Shown here piece by piece: positions 54,458-63,279 of a DNA stretch of 64,000 nucleotides. Source of the stretch: Peribacillus muralis (GTDB lineage: Bacteria; Bacillota; Bacilli; Bacillales; DSM-1321). Made by a program: the position numbers and the translations under genes. A model generated the notes under the pieces. The model saw only the letters and a list, made by a program, of their open reading frames with translations. It searched no databases and had not been told where the DNA came from. The stretch covers positions 2,717,036 to 2,781,035 of the forward strand of contig NZ_CP017080.1 in assembly GCF_001645685.2 (NCBI RefSeq). Direction: 5' to 3'. Position 1 is the stretch's first letter; every line of letters begins with the position of its first letter.

Positions 54458-55597
54458 TTACCTTTCGTCGTTCGGTTGTCTTGATTCCGTCATTTGCTTC
54501 CAAACCGAACCTTTTGCTTCTTCCCCATTTTCTATCCGGGCGATGGCCATCTTGATCTGCAGGGCGACTTCGAATTCTGGATCTTGTTCTGCTTCCTTTA
54601 AGTACGTGAGGGTCGATTCATCACCGGCTTCGTATAAAAACATCGCGGCTCTCCATCTGACCAATTTATTCTTATCCGATAGTGATTGTGACATTTCACC
54701 CATCGCTTCCTCAAAGCCTAGGTCGGATAAACAGTCTCCAGCCGTCCGTCTTACGGCAGCACTCTTATCCTTCAATGCCTTGTATAGGCTTGGTAGCACT
54801 TTCCTGTCTTCGATCATGCCTAAGTAGACAACCGCAAGCCTCCTGATGGAGACCTTGCTATCGGAAAGGGCCATATCCAATACCGGGATATCATCAGCAG
54901 TTGGGTCTTCCATTTGTTCTAGAGCCTGATACCGTTTTTCCCAGCTTTCATCATTCAGCATTTCGGCTGTCAATTTTATTTTGGGGCGTTTCACGAATGA
55001 TTCTTTTTTATCCGCTAATTGATCAGTTGCCGCTACAAGTTGTTTAATCCGTTCTTCCGGGTAAGCGGCGATTAGCTCGTCCGATACTTCCTTGACGATA
55101 TCTTCCATATCTCCATATCTTACGCCGTAATCCTTCCATTTTCGAAGCATGACGACGTTATCCTCTTCTTTTTGTGCAGCAGCTATGCCCTTTAGGAAAT
55201 ACTCCGGTAATGCAAAACGTTTTTCCTGATGGCTATCACTCGCCTTTATTTGCATCGGAATGCCTTTGAATTGTTGGATGGCAACCGTCACTTCACCATA
55301 ATGTTCATTTAAAATCGTTTTCTCGCTTTGTTCTTCGGTTTTTTCCCCGAACACCTGACGGATTTGGACCAGAATATCCTTCCAATCATATTTCGCATTG
55401 CGTTCAACCGCGAGGAAGTCCGCAACATGATAGACACCCTTCACCCCATCGATCGTAAATAAATCCTTGATCAGCTGCGGTGCCTGTTCAGCTTGATCCT
55501 TCTTATAATTATTGCTTTTACCTGCTAAAAGCTCTTCCGTCAGATTGATTTTCATTGTATTCGGACTTGGTGTGGGTTCTATTGATTTAATTTTCAA
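54458..55597 (-). CDS. ypgR: YpgR/CvfC-like protein with Nfu-type N-domain and HEAT repeats
   Basis: 379 aa from a TTG at 55597, chosen for AAAGGAGAG 8 bases before. The N-terminal domain (KIKSIEPTPSPNTMKINL, then FTIDGVKGVYHVADFLAVER) is the Scaffold/Nfu-N type. The C-terminal half is built of HEAT-like repeats (VSIRRLAVVYLGMI, AAVRRTAGDCLSDLG, LVRWRAAMFLYEAGD). Homologues are called conserved virulence factor C in staphylococci. Function unclear; possibly Fe-S related. Confidence 0.85.
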   Translation of the reverse strand: MKIKSIEPTPSPNTMKINLTEELLAGKSNNYKKDQAEQAPQLIKDLFTIDGVKGVYHVADFLAVERNAKYDWKDILVQIRQVFGEKTEEQSEKTILNEHYGEVTVAIQQFKGIPMQIKASDSHQEKRFALPEYFLKGIAAAQKEEDNVVMLRKWKDYGVRYGDMEDIVKEVSDELIAAYPEERIKQLVAATDQLADKKESFVKRPKIKLTAEMLNDESWEKRYQALEQMEDPTADDIPVLDMALSDSKVSIRRLAVVYLGMIEDRKVLPSLYKALKDKSAAVRRTAGDCLSDLGFEEAMGEMSQSLSDKNKLVRWRAAMFLYEAGDESTLTYLKEAEQDPEFEVALQIKMAIARIENGEEAKGSVWKQMTESRQPNDER

Positions 55598-55724
55598 TGT
55601 ATATCTCTCCTTTACAAAACGTTTCCATGTACTAGATATTACCACAACGGCTTCAGTTTCTCATGCAATTGAGATTGACGAGAAAAAGACTGGGCCAAGT
55701 TTTCTCCCTTGGGCCAGTCCCCGC

Positions 55725-57602
55725 TTATTCTTCTTCCAACTTTTCCGCTAGATAGGTCCATCTTTCCAGCAGGTGCTCCAGTTTTTCCGTTAATTCCTTT
55801 TCTTCCTCAAGCAGAAGCCGGACTTGTTCAAAATCACTCCCCGCTGATGACATGTTTGTCGTGATGTCTTTCAGACGCAGCTCGACTTGTTCCATGTTCC
55901 CCTCTATCTCTTCCCATTCCTTACTTTCGGCATAAGTCAGCTTTTTCTTTTTCCTTTCTGTCCGGTTCGGCTGAAGCTCAGGCGTTTTTACCGGTGCCGC
56001 CTCCACCGTCTTTTCTTCGAGGAACTCGGAGTAATTTCCATAATAGAAATCGATTTCCCCTTTTTTCTTGAAAACAAGAAGCTGATGGCACGTCTTATCA
56101 AGGAAATAGCGATCATGTGATACGGTGATGACGACACCCGAAAACGTTTCTAGGTAATCTTCCAGGACAGTTAAGGTTTGCGTGTCCAGGTCATTCGTCG
56201 GTTCATCCAATAGCAGGACATTAGGTGCGCCCATCAATATATTCAGGAGATATAATCGCCTTTTTTCGCCGCCGGAAAGCTTGCGTATCGGCGTTCCATG
56301 AGATCCCATCGGAAAGAGGAATCTTTCTAGCATCTGTGCGGCGGAGATGAAGCTGCCATCTTTAAGGGCGATCGAATCCGCCGTTTCGCGAATATACTCG
56401 ATCATACGAAGATTCTCATCCATATCGACGCTTTCCTGCGTATAATAGCCGATTTTAACAGTTTGCCCAATCTCCACGTTTCCTTCATCGATAGGCTCCC
56501 GTCCCGCCAATATATTCAACAGGGTCGATTTTCCACTGCCATTATTGCCGACGATGCCAATTCGATCACCCGGTTTGAAGAGGAAGGAAAAATGGCTGAT
56601 GACGGACTGATCTCCAAAGGATTTAGAGACATCTTGCAGCTCCAGAACCTTTTTCCCAAGCCTGGCACCACTCAATTCCATTTCCAGGCTTTCCGTTTTT
56701 TGCTTATCCTTCACACCCGATTCCAACGTTTCAAAACGCTGGATACGTGCCTTTTGTTTCGTAGTACGGGCCTTTGCACCTTTACGGATCCAAGCCAGTT
56801 CTTTTTTGAATAAGCTTTCCTTTTTCGATTTTTCGGCAGATTCATTCTCTTCACGAATGGCTTTGGATTCCAAATAATCTGCATAGTTTCCTTTGTATTC
56901 GAAAAGCTGCGTTTGGGAGATTTCCCAAATTTTATTGGAAATGCGATCAAGGAAATAGCGATCATGGGTTACAAATAGAACCGACTTCTGATATTTCCCC
57001 AGGTATTCTTCCAACCAGGTAATGCTTTCGAAATCAAGATGGTTGGTAGGCTCGTCGAGAATCAGCAGATCCGGTGTCTCTATTAGCGTTTTTGCAAGGG
57101 CCGCACGCTTTTTTTGGCCGCCTGAAAGCTCCCCCAACTTCCGTGAGTGATCTGGAAGTCCAAGCTTGGTCAGTATCGTTCTCGCATTGGCACTCGTATC
57201 CCATGCGCCAAGCGTGTCCATATCCTGCTGCAGTTTCAGCAAACGATCCTGCACGGCACCATTCTGTGGGTCAAGCTGGAGTTGAATCAACGTTTTTTCA
57301 TACTCCTTAATTAACGAAAATACCGGAGTGGAGCTTTCATACATATATTCCATAATCGTCAATTTCTCATCAAAATGCGGATCTTGCGATAGATAAGAAA
57401 TCGTGTAATCATTCGGATGATCCTTCGTTCCCGAATCACTTTCCTCCAATCCGGCAATGATATTCATCAATGTGGATTTACCGGTACCGTTAATACCGAC
57501 GATCCCGATTTTTTCCCCTTCAGTGATGGAAAAAGACACATCCTTAAAAAGGAGCTTCTCCCCTTGCGTTTTCATTACATGTTCCATGCTAAAAACTTTC
57601 AT
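55725..57602 (-). CDS. ABC-F ATPase (Uup/YfmR type)
   Basis: 625 aa from the ATG at 57602. Two ABC domains: Walker A GINGTGKST with LSGGQKK and LLILDEPTNHLD, then GNNGSGKST with LSGGEKR and LLLDEPTNDLD. A linker of about 80 residues (P-site tRNA interaction motif region) lies between them and a C-terminal Uup-like coiled coil (about 545-625) follows. ABC-F proteins act on the ribosome. It overlaps ypgQ by 4 bases. A resistance-type ABC-F cannot be excluded but the C-terminal domain favours the Uup/YfmR housekeeping group. Confidence 0.92.
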   Translation of the reverse strand: MKVFSMEHVMKTQGEKLLFKDVSFSITEGEKIGIVGINGTGKSTLMNIIAGLEESDSGTKDHPNDYTISYLSQDPHFDEKLTIMEYMYESSTPVFSLIKEYEKTLIQLQLDPQNGAVQDRLLKLQQDMDTLGAWDTSANARTILTKLGLPDHSRKLGELSGGQKKRAALAKTLIETPDLLILDEPTNHLDFESITWLEEYLGKYQKSVLFVTHDRYFLDRISNKIWEISQTQLFEYKGNYADYLESKAIREENESAEKSKKESLFKKELAWIRKGAKARTTKQKARIQRFETLESGVKDKQKTESLEMELSGARLGKKVLELQDVSKSFGDQSVISHFSFLFKPGDRIGIVGNNGSGKSTLLNILAGREPIDEGNVEIGQTVKIGYYTQESVDMDENLRMIEYIRETADSIALKDGSFISAAQMLERFLFPMGSHGTPIRKLSGGEKRRLYLLNILMGAPNVLLLDEPTNDLDTQTLTVLEDYLETFSGVVITVSHDRYFLDKTCHQLLVFKKKGEIDFYYGNYSEFLEEKTVEAAPVKTPELQPNRTERKKKKLTYAESKEWEEIEGNMEQVELRLKDITTNMSSAGSDFEQVRLLLEEEKELTEKLEHLLERWTYLAEKLEEE

Positions 57603-58243
57603 AAGCGTACATCCCATTCCTTATAAAATTCCTTTAAATATCCGACCATATATTCATGTCTTTCTTGAGCGATCTTCTTTGCTGTACTTGTATTGAGCAT
57701 TTCTTGCAAACGCAGTAATTTTTCATAAAAGTGATGAACGGAGGAGCTTTTCCCCTTCCTGTACTCCATCTTGGTCATATTTTCCCTTATCGGCAGTTCG
57801 GGATCATAAAGGGACTGTCCCGTCTTCCCCCCATAAGCAAATGTCCTGGCAATCCCGATGGCGCCAAGTGCATCCAGGCGATCGGCATCCTGTACAATTT
57901 CAGCCTCGATGGAAGGCAGATTCAACTGCCCGGCACTATACGAAATGGTGCGGATGATCTCCCGAATGTCCTTAACACTATCATCATCCAGCATTAATTC
58001 CTGCAACCACGCCTCCAGCTTCCCCCACGCTGCATCTTGATCGTCATTTAGTTTATCATCCGGGATATCATGAAGGAGTGCGGCCATTTCAATGATGAAC
58101 ACGTTTCCGCTATTTTCTTCTTTCGCAATATGTAAAGCCAGCTTACGAACACGATCGATATGGAACCAATCATGTCCGCTGGCATCTAAATTCAATTGAT
58201 CATAAACATACTTCTCCGTTAAATCAATCATCGTTTGTTTCAT
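57599..58243 (-). CDS. ypgQ: HD-domain phosphohydrolase (YpgQ)
   Basis: 214 aa from the ATG at 58243 (GGAGTGG upstream). The HD motif residues are His in DASGHDWFHIDRV, HD in ALLHDIPDD and the later Asp in EIVQDADRLDALGAIG. YpgQ of B. subtilis is a manganese-dependent dNTP/nucleotide hydrolase. It is translationally coupled to the ABC-F gene. Confidence 0.9.
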   Translation of the reverse strand: MKQTMIDLTEKYVYDQLNLDASGHDWFHIDRVRKLALHIAKEENSGNVFIIEMAALLHDIPDDKLNDDQDAAWGKLEAWLQELMLDDDSVKDIREIIRTISYSAGQLNLPSIEAEIVQDADRLDALGAIGIARTFAYGGKTGQSLYDPELPIRENMTKMEYRKGKSSSVHHFYEKLLRLQEMLNTSTAKKIAQERHEYMVGYLKEFYKEWDVRL

Positions 58244-58296
58244 TTCACCACTCCAAGTCCTTTCTATTTTACCATGGTTCACAATATAGTAGTGCT

Positions 58297-59142
58297 TTAA
58301 TCTTCATTGAACCAACTGATTCCAATCGTCTGTTCCCCGGTATGGACACCTATTGCGCTTCCAAGCGAAGAAATATGGGTAATGACTTGGGGAAATTCCA
58401 CTGATATCCTTTTTTTCCACTTAAGGGCTTCTTTCAGCACAGCACCATATAGTATGGTGCATTCAGTTACTTTTCCCGTTTCGATCGACCGACGAAAATC
58501 CGTGAAAATCTGATTTTGTGCCTTTTTTAGGTTTCGTGGCTTCGATTTAGTCTGAAGCAAACCTTTTTCAACCGAAATGATGGGCTTAAAGCTCAAAAGA
58601 CTTCCAAGAATATACTGTGTATTCGTAAGCCTCCCGCTTCGATGGAGCTGATCCAAAGAACCGATCACTACGTAGGTTTCATGGTTATCCGCATATAACC
58701 TCGTTTTCCGGAAGGCCTCTTCGATGGAATTTCCTTCATCCATATATTGCATCAATCTTTTCAAAATTAAGATCATGGGAAAGGAAATGAGTAATGTATC
58801 AAATACGTCAACTGGAATCTTAATCAAGTGCCCAGCTTGTTTGCTTGCGGAAACGGTCCCGCTCAATTCGCTTGAAAGATGGACAGCAATGATCCGATCA
58901 TAATCTTGTTCAAGTTGCTTATATAATGCATGAAATCTACCGACCGAAGGCTGTGAAGTCGTTGCGTTTATTTTTTCCTCCCGCATTCTTCGGTATAGTT
59001 CCTCAGGTAAAATGTCAACACCATCTTCATATTCCATTCCACCGATGATAACGACCATCGGAACGACATAAACATGTTGATTCATTGACAAAACTTCGTC
59101 TAAAGTTCCCGTACTGTCGGTTACCCATGCAATTCGCTCCAT
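58297..59142 (-). CDS. DegV family fatty-acid-binding protein (second copy)
   Basis: 281 aa. AWVTDSTGTLDEVLS at the start, TTSQPSVGRFHALY, VHLSSELSGTVSASKQAGH and SGRLTNTQYILGSLLSFKPI give the DegV fold and lipid pocket. ATG preceded by GGGGGGAAACG. Paralogue of the protein at 38668; the acyl specificity is unknown. Confidence 0.92.
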   Translation of the reverse strand: MERIAWVTDSTGTLDEVLSMNQHVYVVPMVVIIGGMEYEDGVDILPEELYRRMREEKINATTSQPSVGRFHALYKQLEQDYDRIIAVHLSSELSGTVSASKQAGHLIKIPVDVFDTLLISFPMILILKRLMQYMDEGNSIEEAFRKTRLYADNHETYVVIGSLDQLHRSGRLTNTQYILGSLLSFKPIISVEKGLLQTKSKPRNLKKAQNQIFTDFRRSIETGKVTECTILYGAVLKEALKWKKRISVEFPQVITHISSLGSAIGVHTGEQTIGISWFNED

Positions 59143-59273
59143 CGTTTCCCCCCTCGATTGTGTTTCCTATTATATTCAGCTTCCCCTTCTTCTTTCCCAT
59201 TTTGAAAACGTTAGCGGGAGCACAAAAAGAGCCCAACAGAACATGCTCCTTCTGATGAACTCGAGTTGATATA

Positions 59274-59750
59274 TCATAATAATTTTTTTATGTCACTTTC
59301 AAACTCCATTGGTTTTGTTTTGGGTGCGTATCGATTGATGATATTTCCTTCACGGTCGATCAAGAACTTCGTGAAATTCCACTTGATCGATTTCGACCCC
59401 ATCAATCCTGGAGCATTTTCAGCCAAATAGCTGAACAATGGATGAGCTTCCTTTCCATTGACATTGACCTTTGCAAACATTGGGAAGGTTACGCCATGAT
59501 TCAGTTTACAATATGAATCGATTTCCAGATCATCTCCTGGCTCCTGGTTCAAGAACTGATTGCATGGAAAACCAAGAACGGCCAGTCCTTGTTCTTCATA
59601 TTGTACATACAGGCTTTGCAAATCATCATATTGTGGCGAAAAACCGCATTTACTGGCGGTGTTCACAATAATCATCACTTTGCCTCTGTATTCCTCGAGC
59701 GAAATGGTATCGCCATTGATTTTATTGACTTCATATTCGTAAATGGACAT
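59274..59750 (-). CDS. bsaA: Glutathione-peroxidase-fold thiol peroxidase (BsaA type)
   Basis: 158 aa. Peroxidatic Cys in NTASKCGFSPQYDDL, Gln in LGFPCNQFLNQEPG (with the usual second Cys) and Trp in SIKWNFTKFLID. Bacterial members use thioredoxin rather than glutathione. ATG behind GGGGGAG. Confidence 0.93.
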   Translation of the reverse strand: MSIYEYEVNKINGDTISLEEYRGKVMIIVNTASKCGFSPQYDDLQSLYVQYEEQGLAVLGFPCNQFLNQEPGDDLEIDSYCKLNHGVTFPMFAKVNVNGKEAHPLFSYLAENAPGLMGSKSIKWNFTKFLIDREGNIINRYAPKTKPMEFESDIKKLL

Positions 59751-59842
59751 GTATGATCTCCCCCTATTAGTATATTGCTGTCATTTTACCGTATATAGAG
59801 GTGCATTTACCAACTTTACTATTCTTCTTTTACCATTAACCA

Positions 59843-60376
59843 TTATCCTTGAAGCTTGACTGCTTGTATGGATTGAATCAAATATTCGACCATATCTTCC
59901 AAGTCCTCCATTTGTTCCTCTTTCACGAGTCTTCCAAAAGAAACCTTGTAAACGGAAGAATAATTGGGTTTCTCCTTTTTACGGACCGTTTCACTGGTCT
60001 TTAAGGTGATGATCCTTTGATCTCCCCATATTCTTTCCAAATTGTTCAAAAGCTCTTGGGCCATCACTTCATCAAGCTTTGTCGGAATGGATATGAAAAT
60101 ATCGACCGTGCATCCGGTATGAGTCTCATTAATATGGCCCTCAAGTAACTCTGCACTGAGGTTCTCGATTCCTGCATGTATCTCGATCGCACCGCTAATG
60201 GAAATGGGCGCAACGTATTGCTTCAATTCCAACCCGATCTTATAGGTTCTGGACATGGTGGAGAGATTCACGATGTCATCACGGCTTATGACGGTTATAT
60301 CGCCAACGAAATCACGGTCATAAACCGCTCCTTCCAATACCACTTTCATATTATCAAATGCTGTAGGATCAAACAA
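59843..60376 (-). CDS. Hypothetical protein of 177 aa
   Basis: AGGTGTATGGAG precedes the start. No signal or membrane segment. Alternating beta-strand-like pieces (MKVVLEGAVYDRDFVGDITVI, GCTVDIFISIP) and a helical, acidic C-terminus (EEQMEDLEDMVEYLIQSIQ) give a compact alpha/beta domain. It looks like a conserved Bacillaceae protein, but I recognise no family and assign no function. Divergent from metA. Confidence 0.7.
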   Translation of the reverse strand: MFDPTAFDNMKVVLEGAVYDRDFVGDITVISRDDIVNLSTMSRTYKIGLELKQYVAPISISGAIEIHAGIENLSAELLEGHINETHTGCTVDIFISIPTKLDEVMAQELLNNLERIWGDQRIITLKTSETVRKKEKPNYSSVYKVSFGRLVKEEQMEDLEDMVEYLIQSIQAVKLQG

Positions 60377-60543
60377 TCTCCATACACCTCCGACTTCTTA
60401 CGTTTATCTAGATCATCATCACCCCATTTTACCATTAACGGCCATTTCCTTCTTGGATTTACAACAAATTATTAAAATAGCTTTTCTATTCAATAATTTT
60501 CTATATAATTAAAATATTATGATTTTGATGAAGGAGGATAATC

Positions 60544-61452
60544 ATGCCAATTAGAATTCCGGAACAATTGCCGGCTAAGGAGATTTTAGAACAGGAAAAT
60601 ATATTCGTCATGGATGAGGATAGAGCGACCAAGCAAGAAATCCGTCCATTGAATATACTGATCTTGAACCTGATGCCAGAGAAAGAAAAAACAGAGGCTC
60701 AGTTACTGCGCTTTCTTGGCAATACTCCGATTCAAGTTAATATTTCATTCCTGCGATTGAGCACACATGAATCAAAAAACACAAGCAAATTTCATTTGGA
60801 TCAATTCTATAAATCCTTCGATGATATCCGGACAAAGCGATTTGACGGCATGATCATTACAGGTGCACCTGTCGAGAAGCTGGAATTCTCTGACGTGAAT
60901 TATTGGGAAGAGCTGCAAAGCATCATGGAATGGTCGACAAAAAATGTTACATCCACCCTACATATCTGCTGGGGGGCTCAAGCTGCCCTGTACCATCATT
61001 ATGGGATAGGCAAATACGAGCTTCCGGCGAAATGCTTTGGCATTTACAGGCATGAAGTACTGGAACCGAAAGAAAATCTGGTCCGCGGATTCGATGATTA
61101 TTTCATGGCGCCTCATTCACGTTATACGGATATAGACTATCAAAAGCTTATCCGCATTCCTGATCTGAAGGTTTTGGCCCAGTCCGATCAAGCAGGGGTA
61201 TTGATCGCCGCTTCAAGCGATGGCAAAAGAATCATGGTGACCGGCCATTTCGAGTATGATGCCGAAACTCTCGGTGAGGAATATAAGCGTGATAGGGAAC
61301 GGGGAATCGATACGCAGCTTCCTGAAAATTATTATCCTGATGATGACCCCTCCAACGTCCCGCTTCACCGCTGGAAGAGCCATTGCAGCCTGATGTTTTC
61401 GAATTGGCTCAACTATTATGTTTACCAGTCTACCCCTTATGAATGGGATTGA
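60544..61452 (+). CDS. metA: Homoserine O-acetyl/succinyltransferase (MetA)
   Basis: 302 aa, GAAGGAGG before the ATG. First committed step of methionine synthesis. Catalytic Cys in [17 protein letters not shown], His in YRHEVLEP, Glu in [11 protein letters not shown] and [13 protein letters not shown]. Bacillus MetA enzymes use acetyl-CoA; the residue that sets this is not decided here. Unlike the mtn genes there is no S-box upstream. Confidence 0.95.
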   Translation: MPIRIPEQLPAKEILEQENIFVMDEDRATKQEIRPLNILILNLMPEKEKTEAQLLRFLGNTPIQVNISFLRLSTHESKNTSKFHLDQFYKSFDDIRTKRFDGMIITGAPVEKLEFSDVNYWEELQSIMEWSTKNVTSTLHICWGAQAALYHHYGIGKYELPAKCFGIYRHEVLEPKENLVRGFDDYFMAPHSRYTDIDYQKLIRIPDLKVLAQSDQAGVLIAASSDGKRIMVTGHFEYDAETLGEEYKRDRERGIDTQLPENYYPDDDPSNVPLHRWKSHCSLMFSNWLNYYVYQSTPYEWD

Positions 61453-61532
61453 AAGGGAAAGGGAAAGGATGGTTATGCTTTTACTAAGTAGTTTTTTCTT
61501 TAGGCAGCCCCTTTCATATATCTCTTGGGAAA

Positions 61533-61567
61533 CAAAAAAACCTGAGTTATTGACCCAGGTTTTTTGT
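61533..61567. terminator. Bidirectional terminator
   Basis: AAAAAACCTGAGT / ACCCAGGTTTTTT between metA and the convergent AIM24 gene. Confidence 0.9.
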
Positions 61568-61568
61568 T

Positions 61569-62264
61569 TCATGACTCTTTATTGCCGAAATAAACCTCTT
61601 CATAAGGTTGGACGACCACGAAACCCCGCCCCTCGAATTTCATTTGGACGGATTCGCCGCTTCCCCGTCCGAAAAAAGACTTTAACGAAACATCTGTCAC
61701 GAATTCTGGCTGAAGATCCCCAGACCAGGCAACTGTGGCATTCGGGTCCGTATAAACGGGATTACCGGGCTCCACAATTAACGTAAGCGGCTCATAATGG
61801 GAAGTGAACGCAACCATCCCTTTCCCCTCGAGCCTGACGTTGAATAATCCGCCCGCCAGTAAACCGGCAATGCGCCGCATCATTTTTATATCCCATTGAA
61901 TGCCCGGCTCGAAGGCGAGTAAATCATTTCCGTTGACACAAATGGATTCGCCATTCAACTGTAAAATTGAAATTTTCTTCCCCTGATCCGCGACATATAA
62001 CTTACCGCTTCCGGTCGCTTTCATTAAGGATGCACCCTCGCCAGTCAACGCTTTTTTAAAGAGCTTACCTAAACCATGCTCCAGGATTCCTTCCCGTTCA
62101 AATTTAATCTGCCCCCGATAAGAAACCATCGTCCCCATTTTTGCCCAGATTTGCTCTTCGAGGTTGATTTCCAGTATTCGTTCCGTTTCCAGTTCAAATA
62201 AGCCCTGCCCTTTATCCTGCTGCTTCGTCTTTTCAACGAATTGATAAATTTGATACTTCTCCAT
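61569..62264 (-). CDS. AIM24 family protein
   Basis: 231 aa from the ATG at 62264, which overlaps the stop of the methyltransferase (TGATG) with AGAGGTGG upstream. The beta-sandwich AIM24/DUF124 pattern shows in AKMGTMVSYRGQIKFER, GASLMKATGSGKLYVAD, CVNGNDLLAFEPGIQWD and GFVVVQPYEEV. Function unknown in bacteria. Confidence 0.87.
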   Translation of the reverse strand: MEKYQIYQFVEKTKQQDKGQGLFELETERILEINLEEQIWAKMGTMVSYRGQIKFEREGILEHGLGKLFKKALTGEGASLMKATGSGKLYVADQGKKISILQLNGESICVNGNDLLAFEPGIQWDIKMMRRIAGLLAGGLFNVRLEGKGMVAFTSHYEPLTLIVEPGNPVYTDPNATVAWSGDLQPEFVTDVSLKSFFGRGSGESVQMKFEGRGFVVVQPYEEVYFGNKES

Positions 62265-62959
62265 CAATCGACCACCTCTTTCTGAAGGAGGAATAACCAC
62301 ATGAACGATACCGCTTGCTTTAATTCCTTTGAGAAATGGCCCAGCTTTTTGTAATCCACTCCTCTTTTCGCAACGCCGATATCCGCGACCATTTCCCATC
62401 CCGAATTCATTGCCATTTTTTCAAATTCCCAGGGCTGCATCGTATTCATAATCACTTTGTCCCCTAACAACCGTGGAAAGCTGAACTTTTTTCGCGGCTC
62501 CGCTGTCGGTCCGAGTATCGCAAAACAAGCATAACCGCCAGGCTTGATGACCCGTAGGATTTCTTTCATCACCAATAAAGGGTCTCCCGTATATTCCAAT
62601 GAATTAATGACCATTGCTGCATCCATTTCCTCATCCATGAATGGGAGCGCGTTAAAATCTCCTTGAATAAAGGATAGCCCAGGCTGATGAGCGGCTTTTC
62701 CTTCCGCAAAGTCAATCATCACCTTCGATAAATCGACACCCGTCACTTCAAATCCAGCTTTGGCCAGCTTTAAAGAGCCGACACCGTCTCCACAGCCAAT
62801 ATCAGCCACCTTCGATCCCTCAGGAACATATTCGGCAAAGAACGGGATAATAGTTTTCCTGCTGCCCGTTTCCCACATATCATGGGAACTCTTGACCCAC
62901 ATAGGTGCAAAGATGTCCCATTCCTTTTCCGATTCCTTATGCCAAGTATGTATATTCAT
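62264..62959 (-). CDS. Class I SAM-dependent methyltransferase
   Basis: 231 aa from the ATG at 62959 (AAGGGAG upstream). Motif I VADIGCGDGVGSLKLAKAGF, motif II VTGVDLS, motif III/IV MDAAMVINSLEY and RVIKPGGYACFAIL. Methyltransferase_11 type; the substrate is unknown. Coupled to the AIM24 gene. Confidence 0.9.
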   Translation of the reverse strand: MNIHTWHKESEKEWDIFAPMWVKSSHDMWETGSRKTIIPFFAEYVPEGSKVADIGCGDGVGSLKLAKAGFEVTGVDLSKVMIDFAEGKAAHQPGLSFIQGDFNALPFMDEEMDAAMVINSLEYTGDPLLVMKEILRVIKPGGYACFAILGPTAEPRKKFSFPRLLGDKVIMNTMQPWEFEKMAMNSGWEMVADIGVAKRGVDYKKLGHFSKELKQAVSFMWLFLLQKEVVD

Positions 62960-63258
62960 AGACAAGCTCCCTTCTAACCACACCTTTAAATAATTCGCAG
63001 AAATAAACACCCGAATAACAAAGATGCACCCATCACTGCTCACAAAATACAAGAACCTGATTATAACTATTCTGCTCTTCATCAATTAAAACCTTTTTTT
63101 TAGACACATTGTCATGAATGGAAAAATAAGATATTAAGAAAATGTACAATCCCATAAAGGGATTATTTCATTCGGAAAACGGGAAGTGGTTTAAACAAAA
63201 AAACAACCAACGTAATTTCCGGATTTTTTTAATAGATGATGAAATGTAAAAGTAAAAA
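62960..63258. other. Gap upstream of the methyltransferase gene
   Basis: About 300 bases, AT-rich, without an open frame I can support and without recognised RNA motifs. It presumably holds the promoter of the methyltransferase-AIM24 operon. Confidence 0.4.
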
Positions 63259-63259
63259 A

Positions 63260-63278
63260 AAGCTGCCAGCGGCAGCTT
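63260..63278. terminator. Terminator hairpin abutting IS1182 copy 2
   Basis: AAGCTGCC / GGCAGCTT preceded by AAAAAAA; one base before the IS end. Confidence 0.8.
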
Positions 63279-63279
63279 A

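Noticed and set aside
61418..61786. 122-codon frame after metA
   Set aside because: Antisense to the AIM24 gene and running through a strong terminator.
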